NCBI RefSeq assembly: GCF_003205205.1
Contig: NZ_QJRL01000021.1
Coordinates: 1 to 64,000 of the forward strand
Length of the DNA: 64,000 nt
From: Pseudomonas sp. LB-090624
GTDB lineage: Bacteria > Pseudomonadota > Gammaproteobacteria > Pseudomonadales > Pseudomonadaceae
Direction of reading: 5' to 3'
Shown: piece by piece, positions 7,957 through 17,181 of the stretch
How the letters are laid out: the number at the start of each line of letters is the position of its first letter
Position numbering within the stretch: position 1 is the first letter of the stretch
The notes under the pieces: generated by a model
Seen by the model: the letters and a program-made list of their open reading frames with translations, nothing else
Databases searched by the model: none
Told to the model about the DNA's origin: nothing
Program-made: the position numbers and the translations under genes

Positions 7957-8541
7957 ATGACGACATTAGACGAAGAAGATCGCCGCGAATACTACCGCAT
8001 CGAAGATCGGATCGCACTTCAAATAAGCCCCCTCAGCGCGGCCGAAGCCCTTGAGCCAGATGTATTGCAAGATGATTCCCCGCTGTTCAACCTGCTCAGC
8101 GAGCTGCACCTGTCCGACTTCGAGTCGCAGCACCTGCTGCGCCAGCTCAGCGACAAGGACCGTACCCTCGCGGCCTTTCTGCGTGCGCAGAACAAACGCC
8201 TCGACCTGCTCAGCGCGGTCGTTGCGCAATCCCTGCTCGGCGAAGTGGGCAAGCCCCAGCCGGTGATCATCTCCGAGGGCGGCATCGAGTTTGCCCAGCC
8301 CACGCAAATCGCCCCGGACACCCAGGTAAAAGTGAAAATGGTGCTGATGCCGCGCGCCCATGGCCTGCTGCTGCGCGGCAAGGTCACCCATTGCGACCCG
8401 CGCCCGGACGGCAGCTACGAGGTCGGCACCGAGTTCATCGACATGACCGACGCCCAACGGCAACTGCTGGCCCGCTACATTCTGCAGCGTCAGCAACAGC
8501 AACGGCGTCAGCAGCTGGAACAGAACGACCCCTCCTCTTGA
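7957..8541 (+). CDS. PilZ-domain protein
   Basis: A 194-residue cytosolic protein. I start it at the ATG at 7957 (MTTLDEEDRREYYRIEDRI); the open frame runs much further upstream but lies antisense to lolC. The N-terminal RREYYRIEDR resembles the Arg-rich switch of PilZ domains, and the later segment IISEGGIEFAQP matches the second PilZ motif, although the usual Asp/Asn two residues before the Ser is Ile here. A helical insertion of about 90 residues separates the two motifs. It may bind cyclic di-GMP, but the altered second motif makes this uncertain. The C-terminus is Gln-rich (LQRQQQQRRQQLEQ). The gdpD gene follows after 31 bases, possibly in one transcript. Confidence 0.75.
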   Translation: MTTLDEEDRREYYRIEDRIALQISPLSAAEALEPDVLQDDSPLFNLLSELHLSDFESQHLLRQLSDKDRTLAAFLRAQNKRLDLLSAVVAQSLLGEVGKPQPVIISEGGIEFAQPTQIAPDTQVKVKMVLMPRAHGLLLRGKVTHCDPRPDGSYEVGTEFIDMTDAQRQLLARYILQRQQQQRRQQLEQNDPSS

Positions 8542-8572
8542 GCCCATATTTCTCTGATTTGAAGGAACGAAC

Positions 8573-9295
8573 GTGACCCTGATCTACGGCCATCGCGGCG
8601 CCAAGGGCGAAGCACCCGAGAACACCCTGAAGAGCTTCCAGCAATGCCTGGCCCACGGCGTGACGCGCTGCGAGCTGGACCTGCACCTGTCATCCGACAA
8701 CGAGCTGATGGTGATCCACGACCCCACCCTCAAGCGCACCACTGGCCGGCGCGGCAAAGTGGTCGAGCACCCGGCCGCCGAGCTGGTGAAGATCGACGCA
8801 CGCAAAGGCGGGCCGGGCCATGTACAGCCCTGCACGATCCCGAAACTGGAAGAACTGTTCGAGAAATGCCCGTTCGATCACTGGCAACTGGAAGTGAAAA
8901 GTGCTTCGCGCACCCGCGCCGCCACCACGGTGCTGGCGATTCGTGAACTGGCCCAGCAGTACGGCTTGCTGGACAAGGTGACGATCACCTCCAGCTCACG
9001 CGAAGTACTGGGTGCCGCCCTGGAGCTGGTGCCGGACGTGAAACGTGGGCTGGTAGCCGAATACGCCTGGCTCGACCCGCTGAAAGTGGCGCAGAACTAC
9101 GGCTGCGACCTTCTGGCCCTGAACTGGACGCTGTGCACCCCCGAGCGCCTGCTGAAAGCGCAGGGCCAGGGTTTGCACGTGTCGGTGTGGACGGTCAACG
9201 AGCCGGCACTGATGCGCCGGCTTGCTGACTTTGGCGTGGACAGCCTGATTACAGACTTTCCCGGTTTGGCCAAGACCACCCTCGGGCAGGGTTGA
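8573..9295 (+). CDS. Glycerophosphodiester phosphodiesterase, cytosolic type
   Basis: A 240-residue GDPD-fold enzyme without signal peptide, so of the cytosolic UgpQ type. It hydrolyses glycerophosphodiesters to glycerol-3-phosphate and an alcohol. The active-site pattern is complete: HRGAKGEAPENT at residues 7-18, ELDLHLSSDNELMVIHDPTLKRTTGRRG, and ELEVKS-type Glu/Lys in WQLEVKSASR; near the C-terminus VWTVNEPALMRRLADFGVD is typical of the family. It uses a GTG start at 8573 with GAAGGA about six bases upstream. A hairpin just past the stop separates it from convergent sthA. Confidence 0.88.
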   Translation: MTLIYGHRGAKGEAPENTLKSFQQCLAHGVTRCELDLHLSSDNELMVIHDPTLKRTTGRRGKVVEHPAAELVKIDARKGGPGHVQPCTIPKLEELFEKCPFDHWQLEVKSASRTRAATTVLAIRELAQQYGLLDKVTITSSSREVLGAALELVPDVKRGLVAEYAWLDPLKVAQNYGCDLLALNWTLCTPERLLKAQGQGLHVSVWTVNEPALMRRLADFGVDSLITDFPGLAKTTLGQG

Positions 9296-9304
9296 AATCG
9301 GTCT

Positions 9305-9333
9305 CTCCGACCGGCTCAGGCCACCGGTCGGAG
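9305..9333. terminator. Bidirectional terminator between gdpD-type gene and sthA
   Basis: Ten-bp perfect stem, CTCCGACCGG (9305-9314) with CCGGTCGGAG (9324-9333), and a 9-nt loop. On the plus strand it is followed within a few bases by an A-run rather than T, so it may be weak in that direction. Confidence 0.5.
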
Positions 9334-9337
9334 CCGC

Positions 9338-10732
9338 TCAAAAAAGCCGGTTCAGACCGTCGTAGGCAGCTACCCGATAGGCTTCAGCCATGGTCGGGTA
9401 GTTGAACGTGGTATTGACGAAATACTTCAGGTTGTTCTGCTCACCCGGCTGGTTCATGACCGCCTGCCCGATGTGAACGATCTCCGACGCCTGGTAGCCA
9501 AAGCAGTGCACGCCCAGCACTTCCAGCGTCTCGCGATGGAACAGGATCTTCAGCATGCCTTGCGGCTCGCCGGCGATCTGCGCACGCGCCATGCTCTTGA
9601 AGAAGGCCTTGCCCACTTCGTACGGCACCTTGGCCTGGGTCAGCTCCTGCTCGTTCTTGCCGATCGAGCTGATTTCCGGAATGGTGTAGATGCCGGTCGG
9701 CACGTCGTTGACGAAGCGCCAGCTGCCATTGTCGACGATGCTGCCAGCAGCCGAGCGTCCCTGGTCGTGGGCAGCACTGGCCAGGCTTGGCCAGCCGATC
9801 ACGTCACCAGCGCCGTAGATGTTCGGCACGCTGGTGCGGTAGGCCTCGTCAACTTCGATCTGGCCACGGCTGTTGACCTTGATGCCGATGTTTTCCAGGC
9901 CCAGCTTGTCGGTGTTGCCGGTACGGCCGTTGCACCACAGCAAGGCGTCGGCCTTGATCTTCTTGCCCGACTTCAGGTGCAGGATCACCCCATTGTCCAG
10001 GCCTTCGACGCGCTCATACTCTTCGTTGTGGCGCACGGTGATGTTGTTGTTGCTGAAGTGGTAGCTCAGCGCCTGGGAAATTTCCGAATCGAGGAAGCTC
10101 AGCAGCTGGCCACGGTTATCGACCAGCTCCACCAGCACACCCAGGCCGCTGAAGATCGACGCGTATTCGCAACCGATCACACCGGCGCCGTACACGATGA
10201 GCTTGCGCGGGGTGTGGCTGAGGCTGAGGATGGTGTCGCTGTCGTAGACCCGCGGGTGGTGGAAGTCGATGTCGGCCGGGCGGTACGGGCGCGAGCCGGT
10301 AGCGATGATGATGTGCTTGGCGTTGAGTTTTTCGACCACGCCATTCGGGCACACGACTTCTACAGTCTGCTCGTCGGCGAAGCTGCCGGTGCCGAAGAAC
10401 AGGTCAACGCGGTTCCGGGCGTAGTAGCCGGTGCGCGAAGCCACTTGCTTGGCGATGACCTTCTCGGCGCTTTTCAGCACGTCCGGGAACGAGAACCAGC
10501 GCGGCTCACCGATGGCGCGGAACATCGGGTTGGTGTTGAACTGCATGATCTGCCGCACCGAGTGACGCAGTGCCTTGGACGGGATGGTGCCCAGATGGGT
10601 GCAGTTGCCCCCGACCTGGCGACGGCTATCGACCATCGCCACCTTGCGCCCTGCTTTGGCGGCGTTCATTGCCGCGCCTTCACCGGCCGGGCCGGAACCC
10701 AGCACCACTACGTCGTAGTTGTAGACAGCCAT
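9338..10732 (-). CDS. sthA: Soluble pyridine nucleotide transhydrogenase
   Basis: A 464-residue flavoprotein that exchanges reducing equivalents between NADPH and NAD+. The start MAVYNYDVVVLGSGPAGEGAA has AAGGAGTACGC directly ahead of it. The FAD-binding GSGPAG is at about 13-18, the NAD-binding motif YGAGVIGCEYASIF at about 180, and the C-terminal dimerisation domain runs from about 340. The position of the redox disulfide of dihydrolipoamide dehydrogenases reads GGNCTHLGTIPSKALRH, with a single Cys, as in known SthA. It stands alone, convergent with gdpD. The length equals that of other Pseudomonas SthA proteins. Confidence 0.95.
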   Translation of the reverse strand: MAVYNYDVVVLGSGPAGEGAAMNAAKAGRKVAMVDSRRQVGGNCTHLGTIPSKALRHSVRQIMQFNTNPMFRAIGEPRWFSFPDVLKSAEKVIAKQVASRTGYYARNRVDLFFGTGSFADEQTVEVVCPNGVVEKLNAKHIIIATGSRPYRPADIDFHHPRVYDSDTILSLSHTPRKLIVYGAGVIGCEYASIFSGLGVLVELVDNRGQLLSFLDSEISQALSYHFSNNNITVRHNEEYERVEGLDNGVILHLKSGKKIKADALLWCNGRTGNTDKLGLENIGIKVNSRGQIEVDEAYRTSVPNIYGAGDVIGWPSLASAAHDQGRSAAGSIVDNGSWRFVNDVPTGIYTIPEISSIGKNEQELTQAKVPYEVGKAFFKSMARAQIAGEPQGMLKILFHRETLEVLGVHCFGYQASEIVHIGQAVMNQPGEQNNLKYFVNTTFNYPTMAEAYRVAAYDGLNRLF

Positions 10733-10936
10733 GCGTACTCCTTCAGAACTGGCCCGCAAGCCACGGTCGCTCGCGGGGCGCGATCATGCCGCCGGGGCGT
10801 CATGAGAAAATTCGGGTGCAGTCTAATCAAGCGTGAACGCCGCGCACATTAACCCTTGGTCGCGTCGTAGGCCAATTTCGCCCGCACTACATATGCTTTA
10901 CCCATTCCCTGGCGGCAATCATCCCTGCTTGTGCTT

Positions 10937-11935
10937 TCACTCGCCTTTCACCGCCCGTTCGAACGCAGGCGTAGCTCGGGAGACGAAGCCACCCTCTGCC
11001 CGAGTCACCAAAACTGCGGCCAGGCCATGCGCCAAGGCAAAATCCCAGCCACGCTCGGGGCCCAGGATCAGCAGCATCGTCGAATAGCCGTCGGCTTGCA
11101 GTGCCGAGGCATCAAGCACGGTGACGGCGGCAAGGTCGTGGTCGACCGGGCGCCCGAGGCGGGCATCGAAGGTGTGCGAATAGCGCCGGCCATTCTCCTC
11201 GAAATAATGCCGATAGTCACCCGAGGTTGATACTGAAAGGCCATTGACGGGGATGATCTGGCGAGCGATCTGGCGGTCTTCGCGCGGCAGCTCCAGGGCA
11301 ATGCGCCAAGCGCTGCCATCGGGCTTGCGGCCAACCGCTTTCAGCTCGCCGGTGGCTTCGGCGACAAAACTGGCCACGCCCATGGCCTGCAGCCGGGCGG
11401 CGATCAGGTCGACCGCGTGGCCGGCGGCGACACTGTTGAAGTCGAGCTGCACCGGGGCATCCTTGCACAGAGCCTGGCCTTCGGTGTGCAAATGCCGATA
11501 GCCCACGCGCTGACGAACCTGGGCCAAGGCCTGCGCGTCGGGCACCTGCTCGTGGCGGGCCTGGGGGCCAAAGCCCCACAGGTCGAGCAACGGCTCGACG
11601 GTAAGATCGTAAGCACCGTCGCTTTGTTCGGCCAGGTGCAGGCCGAAGTTGACCAGCTCGAGCATGTTGGACGGCAGGGCCAGGCACTGGTTGGCAGGCA
11701 ACTGGTTGAACTGGCTGACGATAGAATCGCCGCGGTAGGTCGAATAGTGCCGGTCGATTTCATCAAGGATGGTTTCGACCGCTGCCTGCACCTGGGCCGG
11801 CGCTGGGCCACCGGGTTCACGGACATACTGAATGCTGTAGCTACTGCCCATGGTCGGCCCACCCAGGCGCTCCAGGGTGGGGCCTTGATTGCAGGCGGTG
11901 AGCAGCAGGAGGAGGAACAGTATGGCTGTGCGCAA
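10937..11935 (-). CDS. apbE: FAD:protein FMN transferase, lipoprotein
   Basis: A 332-residue precursor. It starts at a TTG (11935) with AGGAACCGAACC ahead of it. Residues 1-15 form a lipoprotein signal with lipobox LLTAC, so Cys15 is probably lipidated. The family motifs are present: GGPTMGSSYSIQ, the LWGFGP segment, DFNSVAAGHAVDLIA, and HTFDARLGRPVDHDLAAVTV, then ASALQADGYSTMLLILG near the Mg-binding region. ApbE transfers FMN from FAD to Thr residues of periplasmic targets such as NqrC, NqrB or RnfG. No nqr, rnf or nosR gene is adjacent, so its target is encoded elsewhere. Confidence 0.9.
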   Translation of the reverse strand: MRTAILFLLLLLTACNQGPTLERLGGPTMGSSYSIQYVREPGGPAPAQVQAAVETILDEIDRHYSTYRGDSIVSQFNQLPANQCLALPSNMLELVNFGLHLAEQSDGAYDLTVEPLLDLWGFGPQARHEQVPDAQALAQVRQRVGYRHLHTEGQALCKDAPVQLDFNSVAAGHAVDLIAARLQAMGVASFVAEATGELKAVGRKPDGSAWRIALELPREDRQIARQIIPVNGLSVSTSGDYRHYFEENGRRYSHTFDARLGRPVDHDLAAVTVLDASALQADGYSTMLLILGPERGWDFALAHGLAAVLVTRAEGGFVSRATPAFERAVKGE

Positions 11936-11981
11936 GGTTCGGTTCCTGGGTGCTTGGCTTTGGCTTTGTGGTATGGCGTAT

Positions 11982-12009
11982 ATCGAGCGCCGCCCGCGCG
12001 GCGCTCGAT
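11982..12009. repeat. Copy 1 of a GC-rich palindromic intergenic element
   Basis: Perfect 12-bp stem, ATCGAGCGCCGC (11982-11993) with GCGGCGCTCGAT (11998-12009), and a CCGC loop. The core recurs at 52394-52413 and its right half at 56516. It lies just upstream of apbE, 47 bases from its start. Confidence 0.7.
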
Positions 12010-12039
12010 CTCATAGGCACCACACACCCCACGGCAAGC

Positions 12040-12074
12040 AAAAAAAACGGGAACCCGAAGGTTCCCGTTTTTTT
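12040..12074. terminator. Strong bidirectional rho-independent terminator after gapB
   Basis: Eight-bp stem CGGGAACC (12048-12055) with GGTTCCCG (12060-12067), CGAA tetraloop, flanked by an A-tract on the left and a T-tract on the right. It therefore reads as a terminator on both strands; its natural user is gapB, whose stop is about 20 bases away. Confidence 0.92.
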
Positions 12075-12091
12075 ATTGCCTTACAAGCGAA

Positions 12092-13540
12092 TCAGTGTGG
12101 AAACGCTGGCGGGTTCACACCGGCCATGTCTTCCATCACACGAACCACCTGGCAGCTGTAACCGAACTCGTTGTCGTACCAGACGTACAGAACAACGCGG
12201 TTGTCGTTGGCGATGGTCGCTTCAGCGTCAACCACACCGGCATGGCGCGAGCCGACGAAGTCGGTCGAAACCACTTCCTGGGAAGCGACGTAGTCGATCT
12301 GCTTGTGCAGCTCCGAGTGCATCGCGGTCTGGCGCAGGTACTCGTTGATCTCGTCGCGAGTAGTGGCCTTTTCCAGGTTCAGGTTGAGGATGGCCATCGA
12401 TACGTTCGGCGTCGGTACGCGAATGGCGTTACCGGTCAGCTTGCCCTTCAGCACTGGCAGTGCCTTGGCGGCAGCGGTAGCGGCGCCGGTTTCGGTGATG
12501 ACCATGTTCAGCGGCGCGGCACGGCCACGGCGGCTGCCCTTGTGGAAGTTGTCGATCAGGTTCTGGTCGTTGGTGAACGAGTGAACGGTTTCGACGTGGC
12601 CGTTGACGATGCCGTACTGGTCGTTGATGGCCTTGAGCACCGGCACGATGGCGTTGGTGGTGCAGGACGCCGCGGAGATGATCTTGTCATCGGCAGCGAT
12701 GTCGCCGTGGTTGATGCCGTGCACGATGTTCTTCAGCGCGCCCTTGCCAGGTGCGGTGAGGATCACGCGGGCAGCGCCCGGGCAGGCCAGGTGCTGGCCC
12801 AGGCCGTCGGCATCACGCCATACGCCGGTGTTGTCGACGATCAGCGCGTTTTCGATACCGTACTGGGTGTAGTCGACTTCGCTCGGGCTCTTGGCGTAGA
12901 TAACCTGGATCAGGTTGCCGTTGGCGGTAATGGTGTTGTTGGCTTCGTCGATGGTGATGGTGCCATCGAAGGGACCGTGTACCGAGTCACGACGCAGCAG
13001 GCTGGCACGCTTGACCAGGTCGTTCTCGGCGCCTTTGCGCACGACGATGGCACGCAGGCGCAGGCCGTCGCCACCACCGGTCTTCTCGATCAGGATGCGC
13101 GCCAGCAGGCGGCCGATGCGGCCGAAGCCGTACAGTACGACGTCGGTGCCCTTGCGCGCCGAAGCGTTCTGCTGGCCAACCACTTCGGCCAGTTCTTCAC
13201 GGACGAACTGCTCGGCAGTGCGGCCATTGCCTTCCTGCTTGAACTTGTTGGCCAGCTTGCCCAGGTCAACCGAAGCGGCGCCCAGTTTCAGCTCGCTCAT
13301 GGCCTTGAGCAGGGGGAATGTCTCGTGGACGGACAGCTCGGTTTCGTCGGTTTGACGGTGACGCGCAAAGCGGTGCGCCTTGAGGATCGAGATAACCGAA
13401 CGGTTGATCAGGCTGCGGCCATAGATCGAGCTCACCACATTGTTGTTGCGGTAGAGCTGACCGATAAGCGGGATCATCGCTTCAGCCAGGGCTTCACGAT
13501 CAATCCACTCACCAAGACACTGGTCGGGCTTCTGAGTCAC
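12092..13540 (-). CDS. gapB: Glyceraldehyde-3-phosphate dehydrogenase, long GapB type
   Basis: A 482-residue enzyme with a roughly 125-residue N-terminal extension before the Rossmann motif YGFGRIGRLLARIL. I chose the GTG at 13540 (MTQKPDQCLGEWIDR) because GGAAGG precedes it by five bases; an ATG five codons upstream (13555) is the alternative. The catalytic Cys293 lies in SAASCTTNAIVP, and the C-terminal WYDNEFGYSCQVV is canonical. Long GapDH enzymes of this kind in Pseudomonas are thought to work mainly in the gluconeogenic or anabolic direction (family knowledge). It is monocistronic, divergent from mfd, and ends at the strong terminator at 12040-12074. Confidence 0.93.
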   Translation of the reverse strand: MTQKPDQCLGEWIDREALAEAMIPLIGQLYRNNNVVSSIYGRSLINRSVISILKAHRFARHRQTDETELSVHETFPLLKAMSELKLGAASVDLGKLANKFKQEGNGRTAEQFVREELAEVVGQQNASARKGTDVVLYGFGRIGRLLARILIEKTGGGDGLRLRAIVVRKGAENDLVKRASLLRRDSVHGPFDGTITIDEANNTITANGNLIQVIYAKSPSEVDYTQYGIENALIVDNTGVWRDADGLGQHLACPGAARVILTAPGKGALKNIVHGINHGDIAADDKIISAASCTTNAIVPVLKAINDQYGIVNGHVETVHSFTNDQNLIDNFHKGSRRGRAAPLNMVITETGAATAAAKALPVLKGKLTGNAIRVPTPNVSMAILNLNLEKATTRDEINEYLRQTAMHSELHKQIDYVASQEVVSTDFVGSRHAGVVDAEATIANDNRVVLYVWYDNEFGYSCQVVRVMEDMAGVNPPAFPH

Positions 13541-13722
13541 GGGAACCTTCCACATGTAGGGACAGAAAAAAGGGGCTACATTATGACGCCCCAGCGCGGA
13601 ACCGGCAATGAGCGCCTGTCGCGGCGACGCAAGCCAGCGTTCATGCCCTATCGAGCCTGACAGCCGGCACCGTCACCGGTACAATCGGTCTCTTTGCCGC
13701 AACGCTTGGAGTGCAATCTCCC

Positions 13723-16700
13723 GTGTCAGTTCTGCGCCTACCGCAAATGTCGGCCACGGCCGGCAAACAAACCTGGGGCAACCTGCCCGGTGCCGCCCTT
13801 AGCCTGGCCATCGCCGAGGCCGCCAGCAACGCTGGCCGCTTCACCCTGTTGCTGACAGCCGACAGCCAGGCCGCCGACCGCCTGGAACAGGAGCTGCGCT
13901 TCTTTGCTCCGGACCTGCCGGTGCTGCCGTTCCCGGATTGGGAAACCCTGCCCTACGACCTATTCTCGCCGCACCAGGACATCATCTCCCAGCGCATCGC
14001 CAGCCTGTACCGCCTGCCGGAGCTGAGCCACGGCATCCTCGTGGTGCCCGTCACCACCGCCCTGCACCGCCTGGCGCCCACGCGTTTCTTGCTGGGCAGC
14101 AGCCTGGTGCTGGATGTGGGCCAGACCATCGACGTGGAGCAGATGCGCACGCGACTGGAGGCCAGCGGCTACCGTTGCGTCGACACCGTCTACGAGCACG
14201 GTGAATTCGCCGTGCGCGGCGCACTGATCGACCTGTTCCCGATGGGCAGCAAGCTGCCCTACCGCATCGACCTGTTCGATGACGAGATCGAGACCCTGCG
14301 CACCTTCGACCCCGAGACCCAGCGCTCGATCGACAAAGTCGACTCGGTGCGCCTGCTGCCAGCGCGCGAGTTCCCGATGCAGAAAGAGGAGGTCACCCGC
14401 TTCAAAGCGCGCTTCCGCGAGCGGTTCGACGTCGACTTCCGCCGCAGCGCGATCTTCCAGGACCTGGCCAGCGGCATCATCCCCGCGGGTATCGAGTACT
14501 ACCTGCCACTGTTCTTCGAAGAAACCTCGACCCTGTTCGACTACCTGCCGGCGAACACCCAAGTGTTCTCGCTGCCTGGTGTGGAGCAAGCCGCCGAGCA
14601 CTTCTGGAACGACGTGCGCGGGCGCTACGAAGACCGCCGCGGCGATCTCAGCCGGCCGCTGTTGCCGCCGGCCGAGCTGTTCCTGCCGGTGGAGGACTGC
14701 TTTGCCCGGCTCAAGCAATGGCCGCGGGTTGTGGTCAGCAGCGAAGACCTGGACCCCGGCACGGGCCGCGAGCGCTTCCCCGCCCGCGCCCTGCCCAACC
14801 TGGCTATCGAAGCCAAGGCCAGCCAGCCGCTGGCCGAGCTGGCCAACTTCCTCGACCAGTTCCCCGGCCGCGTGCTGTTCACGGCCGAATCGGCGGGCCG
14901 CCGCGAAGTGCTGCTGGAGCTGCTTGAACGGCTGAAACTGCGCCCGCATACCGTAGACGGCTGGGACGACTTCGTTACCGGCAGCGAGCGCCTGGCAATC
15001 ACCATCGCCCCATTGGACGAAGGCCTGCTGCTGGACGACCCAGGCCTGGCCCTGATCGCCGAAAGCCCGTTGTTCGGCCAGCGGGTGATGCAGCGCCGGC
15101 GCCGTGACAAACGTGGCGAAACCGCCAATGACGCGGTGATCAAGAACCTCACCGAACTGCGTGAAGGCGCACCGGTGGTGCACATCGACCATGGCGTAGG
15201 GCGCTACCTGGGCCTGGCCACGCTGGAAATCGACGGCCAGGCCGCCGAGTTCCTCACCCTGGAATACGCCGAGAACGCCAAGCTGTACGTGCCGGTGGCC
15301 AACCTGCACCTGATCGCCCGCTACACCGGCAGCGACGATGCCTTGGCACCGCTGCACCGGCTCGGCTCGGAAGCCTGGCAGAAGGCCAAGCGCAAGGCCG
15401 CGGAACAGGTGCGCGACGTAGCGGCCGAGCTGCTCGACATCTATGCCCGCCGCGCGGCGCGCAAGGGTTACGCGTTTGCCGATCCGTCCGCCGACTACGC
15501 CACCTTCAGCGCCGGCTTCCCGTTCGAGGAAACCCCCGACCAGCAAGCCGCCATCGAAGCCGTACGTGCCGACATGCTGGCGCCCAAGCCGATGGACCGC
15601 CTGGTGTGCGGTGACGTCGGCTTCGGCAAGACCGAAGTGGCCATGCGCGCCGCGTTCATTGCCGTGCACAGCGGCCGTCAGGTCGCCGTACTGGTGCCCA
15701 CCACCCTGCTTGCGCAGCAGCACTACAACAGCTTCCGCGACCGCTTTGCCGACTGGCCGGTGACGGTGGAAGTGATGAGCCGCTTCAAGTCAGCCAAGGA
15801 GGTGGCTGCCGCAGCGGCCGACCTGGCCGAAGGCAAGATCGACATCCTGATCGGCACCCACAAGCTGCTGCAGGACGATGTGCGCTTCAAGGACCTGGGC
15901 CTGGCCATCATCGACGAAGAGCACCGCTTCGGCGTACGCCAGAAGGAGCAATTGAAGGCCCTGCGCAGCGAGGTCGACATCCTTACCCTGACCGCCACGC
16001 CGATCCCGCGCACGCTGAACATGGCGGTAGCGGGCATGCGCGACCTGTCGATCATCGCCACGCCGCCGGCACGCCGCCTGTCGGTGCGCACCTTCGTCAT
16101 GGAGCAGAACAAGAGCACGGTCAAGGAGGCGCTGCTGCGCGAGCTGCTGCGCGGTGGCCAGGTGTACTACCTGCACAACGATGTGAAAACCATCGAGAAA
16201 TGTGCCGCCGACCTTGCCGAGCTGGTGCCTGAGGCGCGTATCGGCATCGGCCACGGCCAGATGCGCGAGCGCGAACTGGAACAGGTGATGAGTGACTTCT
16301 ACCACAAGCGCTTCAACGTGCTGGTAGCCTCGACCATCATCGAAACCGGTATCGACGTTCCCAGCGCCAACACCATCGTCATCGAGCGTGCCGACAAGTT
16401 CGGCCTGGCCCAGTTGCACCAGCTGCGCGGCCGGGTTGGCCGTAGCCACCACCAGGCCTACGCCTACCTGCTCACGCCCACCCGGCAGAAGGTCAGCGCC
16501 GACGCCGAAAAGCGCCTGGAGGCGATTGCCAACACCCAGGACCTTGGCGCCGGCTTCGTGCTGGCCACCAACGACCTGGAAATCCGCGGTGCCGGCGAGC
16601 TGCTGGGCGAAGGCCAGAGCGGGCAGATCCAGGCGGTGGGCTTCACCCTGTACATGGAAATGCTCGAACGCGCGGTCAAGGCGATCCGCAAGGGCACCCA

Positions 16701-17172
16701 GCCCAACCTCGAGCAGCCGCTGGGCGGTGGCCCGGAGATCAACCTGCGACTGCCGGCGCTGATCCCCGAGGATTACCTGCCCGACGTGCATGCACGGCTG
16801 ATCCTTTACAAACGCATTGCCTCGGCCGCCGACGAAGAGGGCCTGAAGGACCTGCAGGTCGAGATGATCGACCGGTTCGGCCTGCTCCCGGAGCCGACCA
16901 AGAACCTGATGCGCCTGACTTCGCTGAAACTGCACGCGGAAAAGCTCGGCATCAAGAAAGTCGATGCCGGCCCCAATGGCGGCAAGCTCGAGTTCGAGGC
17001 CGAGACCCCGGTCGACCCGCTGACCCTGATCAAGCTGATCCAGGGCCAGCCCAAGCGTTACAAGTTCGAAGGCGCGACCCAGTTCCGCTTCCTGGTGCCA
17101 ATGGAACGCCCCGACGAACGATTCAATACCCTGGAGGCGCTGTTCGAGCGCCTGACCCCACAGCCTGCCTAA
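13723..17172 (+). CDS. mfd: Transcription-repair coupling factor
   Basis: An 1149-residue DNA translocase that removes stalled RNA polymerase and recruits UvrA. I chose the GTG at 13723 (MSVLRLPQM), which matches Pseudomonas Mfd N-termini; a GTG four codons upstream is in frame. Order of domains: UvrB-like damage-recruitment region (1 to about 350), RNA polymerase-interacting domain (about 480-550, VVHIDHGVGRYLGLATLEI), RecG-like translocase with Walker A GDVGFGKTEVAMRAAF and DEEH box IIDEEHRFGV, motif VI QLRGRVGRS, and the C-terminal TRCF domain from about 1000. It heads a tight plus-strand run with csiV (9 bases) and a helicase gene (4 bases). Confidence 0.96.
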   Translation: MSVLRLPQMSATAGKQTWGNLPGAALSLAIAEAASNAGRFTLLLTADSQAADRLEQELRFFAPDLPVLPFPDWETLPYDLFSPHQDIISQRIASLYRLPELSHGILVVPVTTALHRLAPTRFLLGSSLVLDVGQTIDVEQMRTRLEASGYRCVDTVYEHGEFAVRGALIDLFPMGSKLPYRIDLFDDEIETLRTFDPETQRSIDKVDSVRLLPAREFPMQKEEVTRFKARFRERFDVDFRRSAIFQDLASGIIPAGIEYYLPLFFEETSTLFDYLPANTQVFSLPGVEQAAEHFWNDVRGRYEDRRGDLSRPLLPPAELFLPVEDCFARLKQWPRVVVSSEDLDPGTGRERFPARALPNLAIEAKASQPLAELANFLDQFPGRVLFTAESAGRREVLLELLERLKLRPHTVDGWDDFVTGSERLAITIAPLDEGLLLDDPGLALIAESPLFGQRVMQRRRRDKRGETANDAVIKNLTELREGAPVVHIDHGVGRYLGLATLEIDGQAAEFLTLEYAENAKLYVPVANLHLIARYTGSDDALAPLHRLGSEAWQKAKRKAAEQVRDVAAELLDIYARRAARKGYAFADPSADYATFSAGFPFEETPDQQAAIEAVRADMLAPKPMDRLVCGDVGFGKTEVAMRAAFIAVHSGRQVAVLVPTTLLAQQHYNSFRDRFADWPVTVEVMSRFKSAKEVAAAAADLAEGKIDILIGTHKLLQDDVRFKDLGLAIIDEEHRFGVRQKEQLKALRSEVDILTLTATPIPRTLNMAVAGMRDLSIIATPPARRLSVRTFVMEQNKSTVKEALLRELLRGGQVYYLHNDVKTIEKCAADLAELVPEARIGIGHGQMRERELEQVMSDFYHKRFNVLVASTIIETGIDVPSANTIVIERADKFGLAQLHQLRGRVGRSHHQAYAYLLTPTRQKVSADAEKRLEAIANTQDLGAGFVLATNDLEIRGAGELLGEGQSGQIQAVGFTLYMEMLERAVKAIRKGTQPNLEQPLGGGPEINLRLPALIPEDYLPDVHARLILYKRIASAADEEGLKDLQVEMIDRFGLLPEPTKNLMRLTSLKLHAEKLGIKKVDAGPNGGKLEFEAETPVDPLTLIKLIQGQPKRYKFEGATQFRFLVPMERPDERFNTLEALFERLTPQPA

Positions 17173-17181
17173 GGAAGATCC

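Noticed and set aside
13960..15723. Very long open frame on the minus strand (587 codons) opposite mfd
   Set aside because: It is a shadow of the GC-rich mfd codons; mfd is complete with all motifs in the plus frame.
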